Source: Lysobacter capsici (GTDB lineage Bacteria; Pseudomonadota; Gammaproteobacteria; Xanthomonadales; Xanthomonadaceae). From it: a DNA stretch of 64,000 nucleotides. Made by a program: the position numbers and the translations under genes. The stretch lies in contig NZ_CP094357.1 in NCBI RefSeq assembly GCF_014779555.2, forward strand, positions 2,728,001 through 2,792,000, written 5' to 3'. The notes below the pieces were generated by a model. The model saw only the letters and a program-made list of their open reading frames with translations. It had not been told where the DNA came from and ran no database searches. Below are positions 7,620 to 19,600 of this stretch, piece after piece; position 1 is the first letter of the stretch, and the number at the start of each line of letters is the position of its first letter.

Positions 7620-10600
7620 ATGACCCGCAAGCCCGTTCGTGGTTTCCGTACCAGTCCGCTGCGCGTGCTCGCGCTAAGCGCGGCGATCTCGATGGCCTTG
7701 ATCGGCGGCACGGCGCAGGCCGATCCCAATCCGTTCGCGCGGCGCGGGCTGGATCCGTCGGCGCAGGCGGCGCGCGCGGCGCAGCAGCAAGGGCTGCAAT
7801 CGGTGCGCGCGCAGCAGGCGGCGCAGAAATCGCTGGCCGCGTTCGGCCGCGCCGCGCAGGTGCGCAGCGCGCTCGACGCGGCGCAGGTCGCCGCGCGCGC
7901 CGCGGCGGCGGCTTCGCAGATCGGCAACAACGTGCCCAACGGGCTGGGCGAGGGCGGCCTGAAGATCGCCGCGGGCGTGCGCATCGAACCCGGCGCGATC
8001 CTCGCCAACGACCCGCGCCTGGGCGGATCCAAGCTCTGGCTCGGCGCGAAGACTCCGACTCAACGCGTCGACGGCGCCGACACCACGGTCACCATCGAAC
8101 AGACCCAGAAGAAAGCCATCCTGAGCTGGGAAAGCTTCAACGTCGGCAAGCAGACCACGGTCTATTTCGATCAGCGCGGCGGCAACCAGAGCGGCGGCAA
8201 CGACTGGATCGCGCTCAATCGCGTCGACGATCCCAGCGGCCGACCCAGCCAGATCCTCGGCCGGATCAAGGCCGAGGGCAGCGTGTACCTGCTCAATCGC
8301 AACGGCGTGGTGTTCGGCGGCGGCAGCCAGGTCAATACGCGCTCGCTGGTGGCCTCGTCCTTGAACCTGTTCGACAACGACGTCGCCAAAAGCAACCGCA
8401 TCTTCATCAACGAAGGCATCCAGCGCGCCAGGCAGGACACCCAGGACGCGTTCGTGCTGACCTCCGAACGCGTCGACTACAGCGGCAGCGGCGCGTTGCC
8501 GGGCCAGCCGGGCGACATCAGGATCGAAGCCGGCGCGCAGATCAAGACCGCGGCCGGCGGCTATGCGCTGATCGCCGCGCCGAACATCAGCAACGCCGGC
8601 AGCGTGCAGGGCGAGGACGGGCAGGTGCAGATGGCCGCGGTGATCGGCGCGCGCGCCGGTCAGCCCAGCGGCGGCAACGACCTGCGCCTGCGCTACGGCG
8701 ACATCGGCACGGTCGCCGGCACCGACCCGGCCGCGCTGGGTTACGGCCGCTTCGACAACACCGGCATCATCGCGAGCAAGCGCGGCGAGGTGACCCTGAC
8801 CGGTCACGATATCCGCCAGGACGGCTATGTCGGCACCACCACCGGCGTCAGCCGGCCCGGCAAGATTTCGATCGTCGCGGCCAACCACACCCGCGCCAGC
8901 GACGCCAACACCGCCGCCGAACTCGCCGACCGCATCGGCGGTTCGCTGAGTTTCGGCCGCGATTCGGCGACCGTGATCCTGCCCGAACGCGACGGCGAAA
9001 ACACCACCTCCGCGCCGAGCGCCGACAAGGCGTTCCAGCCGCCGAGCGCGACCTTGGCCGGCGCGCAGATCCGCTTCCAGGAAAATTCGTTGGTGCTGAT
9101 GCCCGGCGCCAAGCTCGATCTGGTCGGCATGGACGTGCTGCGTCAAGCCGGAGTCAAGCCGCCGCCGGGACGCATCCTGCTCGAACACGGCGCGACCCTC
9201 AACGTCGCCGGCCTGACCGATGTGCAGCGGCCGATGTCGGACAACTACGTCACCATCGAACGCATCGGCGAAAACGAACTCGCCGATTCGCCGCTGCTGC
9301 GCGGCGGCGGCCTGTTCCGGCAGAAAGTGCAGCTCGACATTCGCGAACACGGCGTCACCGACGACGGCCGCGCCTGGGTCGGCAGCCCCTTGCTCAACGC
9401 CGCCGGTTACGCCGATCAGGTGCCGCGCAAGATCGACCAGATGCTGGTCGACGGCGGCTCGATCAACGTCATCGGCCGCGAGTTCGTCGCGCGCTCGGGC
9501 TCGACCATGGAGCTCGGCGCCGGTTACGTGCATTACCTCGGCGGGATGGTCGAATCGCGCCGTCTGCTCGGCGCCGACGGCCGCCGCTACAGTCTCGCCG
9601 ATGCCGATCCCAGCCAGAATTATCTTGGTTTCGCCGACGCCTACACCCTGGACCATCAGCGTTGGGACGTGCAGGAAGTGTTCGGCTCGCCGCTGGGCGG
9701 ACGCGAACGCCGCTACGAGTCGGATTATCTGGAAGGCGGCGATGCCGGCAGCTTGAGCATCCGCTTGAAGCAGGATGCCAGCGGCGGCGCCAACGGCGTC
9801 GAAAGCGGGCTGCTGCTCGCCGGCGACATCCATGCCGAGGCCGAATCCGGCCGTCATCAGATCGAGCGCGGCGAACTCGCGCGCGGCGGCGTGTTCAAGC
9901 TGTCGGTCGACAACGGCCCGTTCACCGATTGGCGCCTGCAATCGGCGCGCAGCGAGGACGCGCCGGCCGGGTTCGGCATGAACACGGCGTTGCCGCAGAC
10001 CTTCGCCAGCGACGGTTCGCGCGTCACCACCTTGTCGACGCAGCTGCTCAACGCGGCCGGCTTCGGCACGGTCGAACTCAACGATCCGCGCGCCCACATC
10101 GACGTCGCCGCCGACGCGCAGTTGCAGGTGCAGGCCGGCGGACGCATCGCCCTGAGCGGTTCGCGCATCAACGTCGACGGCGGCCTGCAGGCCGAATCGG
10201 GCGATATCGTGCTGTCGGCCGCGGCCGAATTCGACAACCAGCTCAAGGCCGGCGAACGCCGCGGCATCACCGTGGGTTCGGGCGCGCGCCTGTCCACGCG
10301 CGGGCAATGGGTCAACGACGGCGACCGCATCGCCGAACAACGCAGCGGCGGCGCCAACATCGACGGCGGCAGCATCCGCCTGAGCACGACCTCGCGTTTG
10401 CAGAACAGCGGCGGCGAATTGCGCGACGCCAGCGGCGCGATCGTGCTCGAACGCGGCGCGGAGCTCGACGTGTCCGGCGGCGGCCGCATCCTGCCCGACG
10501 GCAGCCTGGCGCAGAAGGACGGCGTGCCGCTCGGCCGCGGCGGCGACATCGCGCTGCTGACTTACCAGCCGGCCGCGGGCGACGAGAATTCGCTCAACGG

Positions 10601-13600
10601 CAATCTGCCGGCGTCGTTCCATGCCGCCGACGGCGAAGCGGGGCAGTTGCGCTTCCAGGACGCGACCGTGCGTGCCGGTGGCCTCGCCGGAGGCGGGCGT
10701 TTGAGCCTGCAGGCGCGCGATGTCCAGATCGGCGGCGCGGCGGCCGACGATGCGCGCACCCTGCAGCTCGACGCAGGCTTCTTCGAACAAGGCGATTTCG
10801 GCAGCTACGACCTGATCGCCCAGCACGATGCGACCATCGCCGCGGACACCACCGTGCGGGTCTCGCAACGCAACTTCGTGCCTGACCGCGAAGCGCTGCG
10901 CTTGTTGCCGACCGGCGGCGATCTGTATGCGGGCCTCAACCTCGACGGCCGCGGCGCCAACGGCGCCTTCGGCCTGATCGACACCTACCATCGCCCCGCC
11001 GCGGATTTCGCCCTGGAAGCCGGCGCCGCGACCGGCCGCACTTTGCCCAACCACCCGCAACTGGGACAGCTGCGCGACACCTTGCTGCTCGACGAAGGCG
11101 CGCAGCTGCAGCTCGACGCCGGCGGCGATGCGCGCCTGGGCTCGCGCGGCCAGCTCACTGTGCTGGGCGGCGTAACCGCGCACGGCGGCAGCATCGCCTT
11201 GTCCGGCGACACCTCGGTGCAGGGCTTGTCGCCGTCGCACAGCCCGGCGCCGATCGATTACTGGCGCGGCTCCAAGTCGGTGTGGGTCGGCCAGAACGCG
11301 GTGCTGGACGTGTCCGGCGTGGCCTTGCTCGATCCGTTCAAGACGCCGTTGCCGCAGGGAGGCGCGGTGCCGCGCGACGGCAGGCTGCTCGACGGCGGTC
11401 GCATCACATTGAGCAGCGACAGCGGTTACGTGGTGGTCGAGCAGGGCGCGCAACTGGATTTGTCCGGCGCGCGCGCGGTGTTCGATCTGCCGGCCAATAG
11501 CAATGGACTCGGTGATGCGCCGTTGGCGCCACGTACGGTATGGAGCGATGGCGGCGATCTGGTGCTGTCGTCCGCGGCGGGTCTGTATTTCGATGGCGAT
11601 ATCCATGCCGCCGGCGGCGATGCGCAGGCGCGCGGCGGCAGCGTGCAGTTGCTGGCCGCGCAGAGCACGCGTCCGCTCGACAACAGCGGCGGCCGCGCGC
11701 CGCTGGCGACCAGCGCGATCGTGTTCCATCAGGACGGCAGCCGCTTGAACACGGCGGCCAAGCCCGGCGAAGCGATCGAACCGGGCGCGGCCACGCCGTC
11801 GGGCAAGATGTATTTCGCCGCCGATCGTCTCGATGGTTCCGGCGTCGACACCTTGCGGGTCGGCATCGGCGAGGACGGCTTGCCGCAAGGCCCGTTGGTG
11901 GCCCCGGTGGTGTTCGACGGCGCGGTCGACCTGTCGTTGTCGCGCGCCTTGATGATGAACGCACGCGCGTTCGTCGCCGGCGACGCCAGCGGCGAAGCGA
12001 AGTTGTCGGCGGCGTACGTGTCGCTGCAAGGCCTGTTGCCCGGCAGCGAGCGCAGTCGCGCGCTGGCCGAACCGGGCCATCCGGGCGATGCGCGCCTGTC
12101 GGTCGAGGCCGGTTTCATCGATATCGGCGGCCGCGTGACCTTGCAGAACTTCGGCGAAGCGCGATTCGCCAGCCGCGGCGATCTGCGCCTGCACACGCCG
12201 ACCGAATACCAGAGCGTCGCGGTGGCCGGCGAAACCCGCCAAGTTCCCGGCGAACTGCTGACCTCGGGCGATCTGACCTTGTCCGCCGCGCAGGTATATC
12301 CGGCCAGCGGCGAGACCTTCATCGTGCGCGCGCTTGGCGCGCGCAACGGCGCCGGCGCCACTGCGCCGCGCGACGAAACCACGATTCGCATCGTAGGCAA
12401 CGGTAATGCCGCGGCGCTGCCGCTGTCGGCCGGCGGACGGCTGTTGTTCGACGCCAGCCATATCGAACAGGCCGGCGTGGTGCGCGCACCGGGCGGACGC
12501 ATCGTGCTCGGCGCAGGCGCGGCCACCGATCCGGACACGCTCGCCTTGTTCGGCGGTCTCGCGTTGACGCCGACCCAGAGCGTGAAACTCGGCGCCGGCA
12601 GTCTCACCTCGGTGTCGCTCGACGGCCGCGTGCTGCCTTATGGCAAGACCGTCGACGGCCTGCAATGGAACGCCAGCGATATCGAAGTCAACCTCAACGC
12701 GCCGTCGGCGCGGCAGGTGCGCATCGACGGCGCCGATCTGGCCCTGGACGAGGGCGCGCGCGTTGATCTGTCCGGCGGCGGCGATCTGCAGGCGTTCGAA
12801 TGGATCGCCGGCACCGGCGGCAGCCGCGATGTGCTGTCGGCGGTCGGCACCAGTTACGCCGACGGCGGCAGCGGCAGCGCGACCTATCTGTATCCCGATC
12901 AGCGCGGCGTGTATGCGGTCGTGCCCGGCGTGCAGTCGCCGCTGGCGGCGAGCGATCCGCTGCTGAGCCAGGGCCAGGTCGGCGGCGAAGTCGGCAAGTC
13001 GGTTTATCTCAGCGGCGTGCAGGGTCTCGCCGACGGCGTCTACACCTTGCTGCCGGGCCGTTACGCGACCTTGCCCGGCGCGTTCCGCGTGGTTCAGCGC
13101 AGCGGCGGTCAGGACAGTTTGAGCAGCCGCAACCTGACCGCGCCCGACGGCACCCAGGTGGTCGCCGGTTATTACGTCGATTCGCTCAGCGGCGCGCGCG
13201 ATGCGCGCAGCAACCGTTTCGAAGTGCAGTCGCGCGAGGTCTGGGGCCGCTATTCGCAGTACCAGCTCAGCAGCGCGAACACGTTCTTCGCCGCGCGCGC
13301 GGCCAAGGCCGGGTCGATCGCGCCGAACCTGCCGCGCGATGGCGGCCAGCTGGTGCTCAGTGCGCAGCGCGCGCTGGAACTCGGCGCGCGCCTCGACGTG
13401 GCCGCGGCGGCTGGCGGCGCGGCGGCGCAGGTCGACATCGTCGCCGACGCGATCCAGATTCGTGGCGATGCGCAGGCCGCACGCGACGGTTATGTGCAGC
13501 TCGACGCCAATCAACTCAGCGCGCTCGGCGCCGGCAGCCTGTTGATCGGCGGCGTGCGCAGCCAGACCGGCGAGGGCACGCGCCTCGACGCGCGCACCCG

Positions 13601-16600
13601 TGATCTGATCGTGTCCAACGATGCCTCCGCGCCGCTGCAAGGCGCCGAGATCGTGCTGGTCGCGCGCGCCAGCGACGGTACGCAGGGCGTGCAGATCGAA
13701 GACGGCAGCGTGATCCAGGCGCGCGGCCAGCTGGCCGGCGCCAGCGATCGCCCGCTGCTGATCGGCGCGGTCGCCGACAGCGCCAGCAACACCGCCGCGG
13801 TCAGCGGCGACGGCGCATTGCTGCGCGTGTCCAACGCCGGCGCGGTCGACGTGCAACGCCGCAACGTGCCGGCGTTCGAACAGTCGCGCGGCCTGCTGCG
13901 GGTCGGCGAACGCGCGAAGCTCGACGGCGGCGCGTCGCTGACCCTCGACAGCACCGGCCAGGCCGTGGTCGACGCCAGCGCCTCGCTCGGCGGCCGCGAC
14001 ATCCAGGCCAACAGCGGCCGCATCGCCTTCACCCAGAACGACGGCGACTACGACGGTTTCGTGATCGGCCGCAACACCTTGAACCAATTCGCCGCGGCCG
14101 AGCGGGTGAGCCTGCGCAGCTACGGCGACATGGCGTTCTTCGGCGACATCTCGGTCGATACCGATCGTCAGCTCAGTCTCAGCGCCGGCCGCTTCGTCGG
14201 CGACGGCGGCACGGTGACCCTGCGCGCGGACCGCCTGAGCCTGAGCAATGATCTGGGCGCGGCCAGCACCGCCAATGCCGACGCATCCGGCAGCGGCGTG
14301 TTGCAACTGCGCGGCGGCGAGGTGGTGTTCGGCGGCGGCGACAAACGCTTGCTCGGCTTCGGCGCGGTCAGCGTCGATGCGAACCGTTCGATCGCGGTCC
14401 AGCAACGCGGCAGCTTCGATTTCGGCGCGGCCTCGTTGGGCCTGCGCTCGCCGCTGATCCAGGCCGATGCGGGCGCCGACAACACCCTGCGAACGACCGG
14501 CGCGATCGCGCTCGCGCGCAGCGCCGGCGATGCCGGCAGCGCGCGTCCGCAGGGCGGCGCGATCGGGCTCGACGGCGCCAGCATCAGCGGCAATGCCTTG
14601 ATCCGCGCGAATTCCGGCAAGGTCGGCCTGCATGCGCGCACGGGCGATCTGCGCCTGGACGACGGCACGGCGATCGACACCTCGGCGGTGCCGAAGGCGA
14701 TCTTCGACCAGACCGTGTACTCGCCAGGCGGCCGCATCGAACTGCAGGCCGATCATGGCGCGATCCATTTGGCGAGCAACGCCAGCCTCGACGTATCGGC
14801 CGACGCCGGCGGCGGCGATGCCGGCGAACTGCGCATCGTCGCGCCCGAACGCGAGGCCGAACTGCTCGGCGCGCTCAAAGGTTCCGCGCCGAAGGGCCGC
14901 GGCGGCCGCATCGACATCGATGTGGGCGCCGCGCTCGACCTGGACGGCCTGTCGCAGCGCTTGAACGACGGCGGCATCAATCAGCGCGTCGCGGTGCGCA
15001 CCCGCAGCGGCGATCTGGCGCTGTCGGCCGGGCATACGCTGAAGGCGCGCGAGATCAGCCTGACCGCCGACGGCGGCGCGGATGCGACGACGCGCGATGC
15101 GGACAACGGAAACGTCCGCATCGCCGGCACGCTGGATGCCTCGGGCACGTCCGGCGGCAAGATCGAACTGTGGGGCCGCCACGGCGTCGAAATCGACGGC
15201 CGCTTGCTGGCCAACGGCAGCGCCGCCAACAAGCGCGGCGGCGAGGTCAAGATCGGCACCGGCGGCGTCAGCGACGGCACGCTCAACGCCGATTACGGTT
15301 ATCAGAACGTGCGCGGCGAAGACGCCGGCATCATCCGGATCGGCCGCGACGCGCTGATCGATGTGCGCGGCGGCAGCGCCGGCGGTCTGTCCGGCGGCCG
15401 CGTCGATCTGCGCGCGCCGCTGCTGCAGGGCGGCGATGTCAACGTGGTGATCGAAGACGGGCAGGGCATCGTCGGCGCGCGCGAAGTCGGGCTGGAAGCG
15501 TATGCGGTCTGGAGCACCACCGACGCCCACGACGACAGCACCGCCGGCAAGCATTTCGACGGCATCGTCGATCCGGCCGGCTGGTACGACGCGCAGGGGC
15601 AACTGCTGCCGGGCACCTGGACCGACGCCAGCGGCGCCGTGCTGGCGCCGCCGACCACGCCCGAACAACTCAAGCAGTACCTCAACCGCCACTTCTTCGC
15701 GCCCGATCAGGCCAACCGCGCGCATCAGACCTTCTACGGTTACGTCGATGGCGACACCGAGGCGCATCAGTCCGGCACCTTGATGGGCTTCGTGCGCAAT
15801 CCGGGCTTCGCCTTCGGCGATCGTTTCGCCGGCGTCGCCAACTTCCGCGCGCGGCCGGGCGTGGAACTGCGCAATCCCGATCCGGCCATCAACGGCGGCG
15901 CGATCCGGGTATTGACAAACTGGAACCTCAACTCCGGCGAACTGGGCAACCTCGACTTCCGCTACAACGGCGCCGCGCCGGTGCTGACCTTGCGCGCGGA
16001 CGGCGATGTCGAAGTCGCCGCGACTATTTCCGACGGCTTCTACAACTACAACGCTAGCGGCGGCGGCGCGGTCGGTTCGTATCCGGTCTCGCATCAGCGT
16101 TACACCGACGCGCTCAGCGTGATCGATCCGATCGCCTACGACTACCTGCCCGAACCGGTGCAGTACGACGGCGATTCCGAAGAAATCGGCCAGTACTACG
16201 GCCAATACGACGAACTGCTGAAAATGCTGACCGATCCGGTGCCGGAACTCGACGACGTGTTCGGCCCGGGCACCAGCTTTCTCAAGGCGATCGAACAGTT
16301 CCTGCTCAGCGGCCCGGTCGATCCCGATCCGCCGATCCTGGGCCCGGCGCCGCCGACTTCGCCGTCGGGTTACGGCGATTACGTCAGCGGTTATCGCGAT
16401 TACCTGTTGCGTCTGACCCAGCAGGTGTTCGACCCGGGCATCATTCCGACCGTCAACGAACGCCCGGTGTTGCCGGTGCTCGGACCGGTGCCGGCCGCGG
16501 CCGACCGCACCCCGAGCCTGCAGGCCTCGGCGCTCAAGCCGATGCCGTTCGCCGACAAGATCCTCGCCGGCGGCGACAGCAGCAGCTACCGCTTCATCGC

Positions 16601-19600
16601 CGGCGCGGATTTCTCCAGCGTCGCGCCCGGCGTAGTGCGCGGCGACCAGAACGCCGACCTGAAGTTCGACGGCCACACCACCTTGCTGCAGAACGGCAAG
16701 CGCGAACTGCTGATGCCGAACATGGTCCGCACCGGCACCGGCGCGATCGATCTGGCCGCGTCGCGCGACATCCGTTTCGCCGATCGCGACGCGCCGGCCA
16801 GCGTCTACACCGCTGGCCGACCGGGCGAGGGCACCAGCGCCGATCGTTCGCGGCCGACCGTGGACTCCAACCAGTCCGCCTCCAACACCGCGCTCGACGT
16901 GATCGTCACCGGCCCGGTCAATCCCGAAGCGGCCGGCGATATCGGCCTGCGCGCGGGCCGCGACATCGTCGGCAACCGGCAGATCTACGACGACGCGGCC
17001 GGCAGCCGCAGCGGCAACGCCGGCAGTTATCTGGGCCAGTACTGGTGGCCGTGGATGCAGACCGGCAACGTGCTCGCCGACGATCAGCGCACGCTGCTGT
17101 CGACCTCGATCAACTTCGGCGGCTTCGCCCAGGGCTTGCTCAGCGTCGGCGGCGACATCGACATCAGCGCCGGCCGCGACATTCGCGAAGTGTCGGCTTC
17201 GGCGCCGACCACGTGGATCAAGGACGGCAACGCGCTGCGTGTGTTCGGCGGCGGCGACATCCGCGTCGACGCCGGCCGCGATCTGCTCGGCGGCGATTTC
17301 TTCGTCGCCAAGGGCGAGGGCGAAATCTACGCCGGCGGCCGCATCGGTTCGGCCTTCGATCTGGACGCGCTGGTGTTCATCGACAACATCTCCGCCGTTG
17401 CCAGCCGCATGCGCAGCGCGGTCGCGCCGATTCTGGCGATGCAGGACGCGAATTGGCGGGTCACCGGCGCGCAGGACGTGGAAATCGGCCGGGTGCTCAA
17501 TCCGTCGTATGCGCGCCTGCCCGAGAACATCGCCGATTCGCAGTCCTATGGCAGCGACACCCAGCTCAGCGTGACCTCGGTGGCCGGCGATCTGTCGTTC
17601 GATACGCTCAGCCTCGGCGATGTGCTGTTCGCTTACGGTAACCGCAGCACCTCGCGCGCGCAGGCGCCGTACGAGATCCACGACAACCCGATCTTCGCCC
17701 AGGTGCTGCCGTCACGGCTGTCGCTGAGCGCGGCCGCGGGTAACCTGAGCCTGCACAACGGCGGCCAGCTGTTCCCGTCGGCGAACAGCCAGCTCAGCTT
17801 GCTGGCCGGCGGCGACCTGCATCTGCTATCGGATCAGTTCCCGCTGGTCGACACCTTGCGCATGCTCGATATCGATCCGGACTGGATGCCGTCGCCGTTC
17901 CGGCAATTGGCCAGCCTGCCGGGCGAGACCGCGTTCGATTACGCCTTGATCGATCGTTTCGAACCCGATCGCAACCAACGCGCCAACCTGCATCAGGGCG
18001 ACGCCGAGTTGGTGAGGATCTACGCGCTCGGCGACATCCTCGGTGGTATCCAGAGCGAACGCTCCAGCCTCAACACGCTGCGCATCGATCTGCCCAAGCC
18101 GGCCACGGTGCGCGCCGGCCGCGATATCGTCGACCTGGATTTCCGCGGCCAGAACTACCGCGCGTCCGACGCCACCCGCATCCTCGCCGGCCGCGATCTG
18201 TATTACCGGCCGCTGGCGCGCGGCAATGGCGCGTTCAAGACCTCGCAGTCGTGGTTGCAGATCGGCGGGCCGGGTACCTTCGAAGTGCAGACCGGTCGCG
18301 ACCTGGGGCCGTTGACTTCGGCCAACGAGGCCTACGCCAACAACCAGCTCAAGCCCGACGGCGGCGGCATCCGCAGCATCGGCAACCGCGACAACGCCGG
18401 CTTGCCGTTCCAGGGGGCGGACCTGGTGGTGCGCTTCGGCGTCGCGCCGGGCGTGAAAACGCGCGCGTTCGCGCAGCGTTATCTCGATCCGTCCAGCGCC
18501 GATGCTGCGTCGTACTCGGCGTTGTTGATCGCTTACATGCAGCAACTTCGCCAAGACGAACTAGCCCGCAACGGCGCGGCCGGCGACGCGCCCGCGCTCA
18601 ACGCCGATCAGGCCTGGCAGGCGTTCGCGCAGCAACCCGAGGCGGTGCAGCAGCGCCTGGTCGACAAGGTCTTCCTCGACGTGCTCAAGCGCGCCGGCCG
18701 CGACAACAAGGACCCGGCCAGCGCCGAGTTCGGCAAGTACGCCGCCGGTTATCGCGCGATCAACACCTTGTTCCCGGCGGCGTTGGGCTACACCGCCAAC
18801 CAGCTCGAAGGCGGGCAGAACGGCGCCGAGAAACCGGTCTCGACCGGCCAGCTCGACATGCGCGGTTCGACCTTGCAGACCCAGCAGGGCGGCGACATCC
18901 GCATCCTCGGCCCGGGCGGCGACATCCAGATCGGCAGCGTGGCCGCGCCGCCGATGGTGGTGAACAACCAGGGCGCGGTGGTGATCGGTCCGAACCAGCA
19001 GGGGATCCTGACCCTGGACATCGGCGATATCGGCCTGTTCGCCGATCGCAGCGTGTTGCTCGCGCAGAGCCGCATCTTCACCCAACGCGGCGGCGACCTG
19101 CTGATCTGGAGTTCCAACGGCGACATCAACGCCGGCAAGGGCGCCAAGACTTCCTCGGACAAACCCCCGGTGCGTTACGTGTGCGACATCGACCACAACT
19201 GCCGGATCGACGCCAAGGGCCTGGTCAGCGGCGCCGGCATCGCGACCTTGCAGACCGTGCCCGGCGCCAAGGCCGGCGACGCGGTGCTGGTCGCGCCGCG
19301 CGGCACCATCGACGCGGGCGACGCCGGCATCCGCATCAGCGGCAACCTGATCGTCGCCGCGCAGACCGTGGCCAATGCCGACAACATCCAGGTCGACGGC
19401 GATTCGATCGGCATCCCGGTCGCGCGCGGCGTCGACACCGGCGCCTTGTCGGCCGCGTCGTCGGCGAGCTCCGGCGTCAACGCGGTCGCCCAGGACATGG
19501 CGGGTCAGCGACCGGCGCTGGCGACCCGCGACATCCCGGCGTTGATTTCGGTGCAGGTGATCGGCTTCGGCACCTGCGGGGCGGACGATCCGCGCTGCGC

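Noticed and set aside
7674-17681. 3335-codon open frame on the minus strand, antisense to the exoprotein gene
   Set aside because: It lies entirely opposite the plus-strand frame with its signal peptide and family motifs. Long antisense frames are common in high-GC DNA with strong third-position bias. No start signal or family match.
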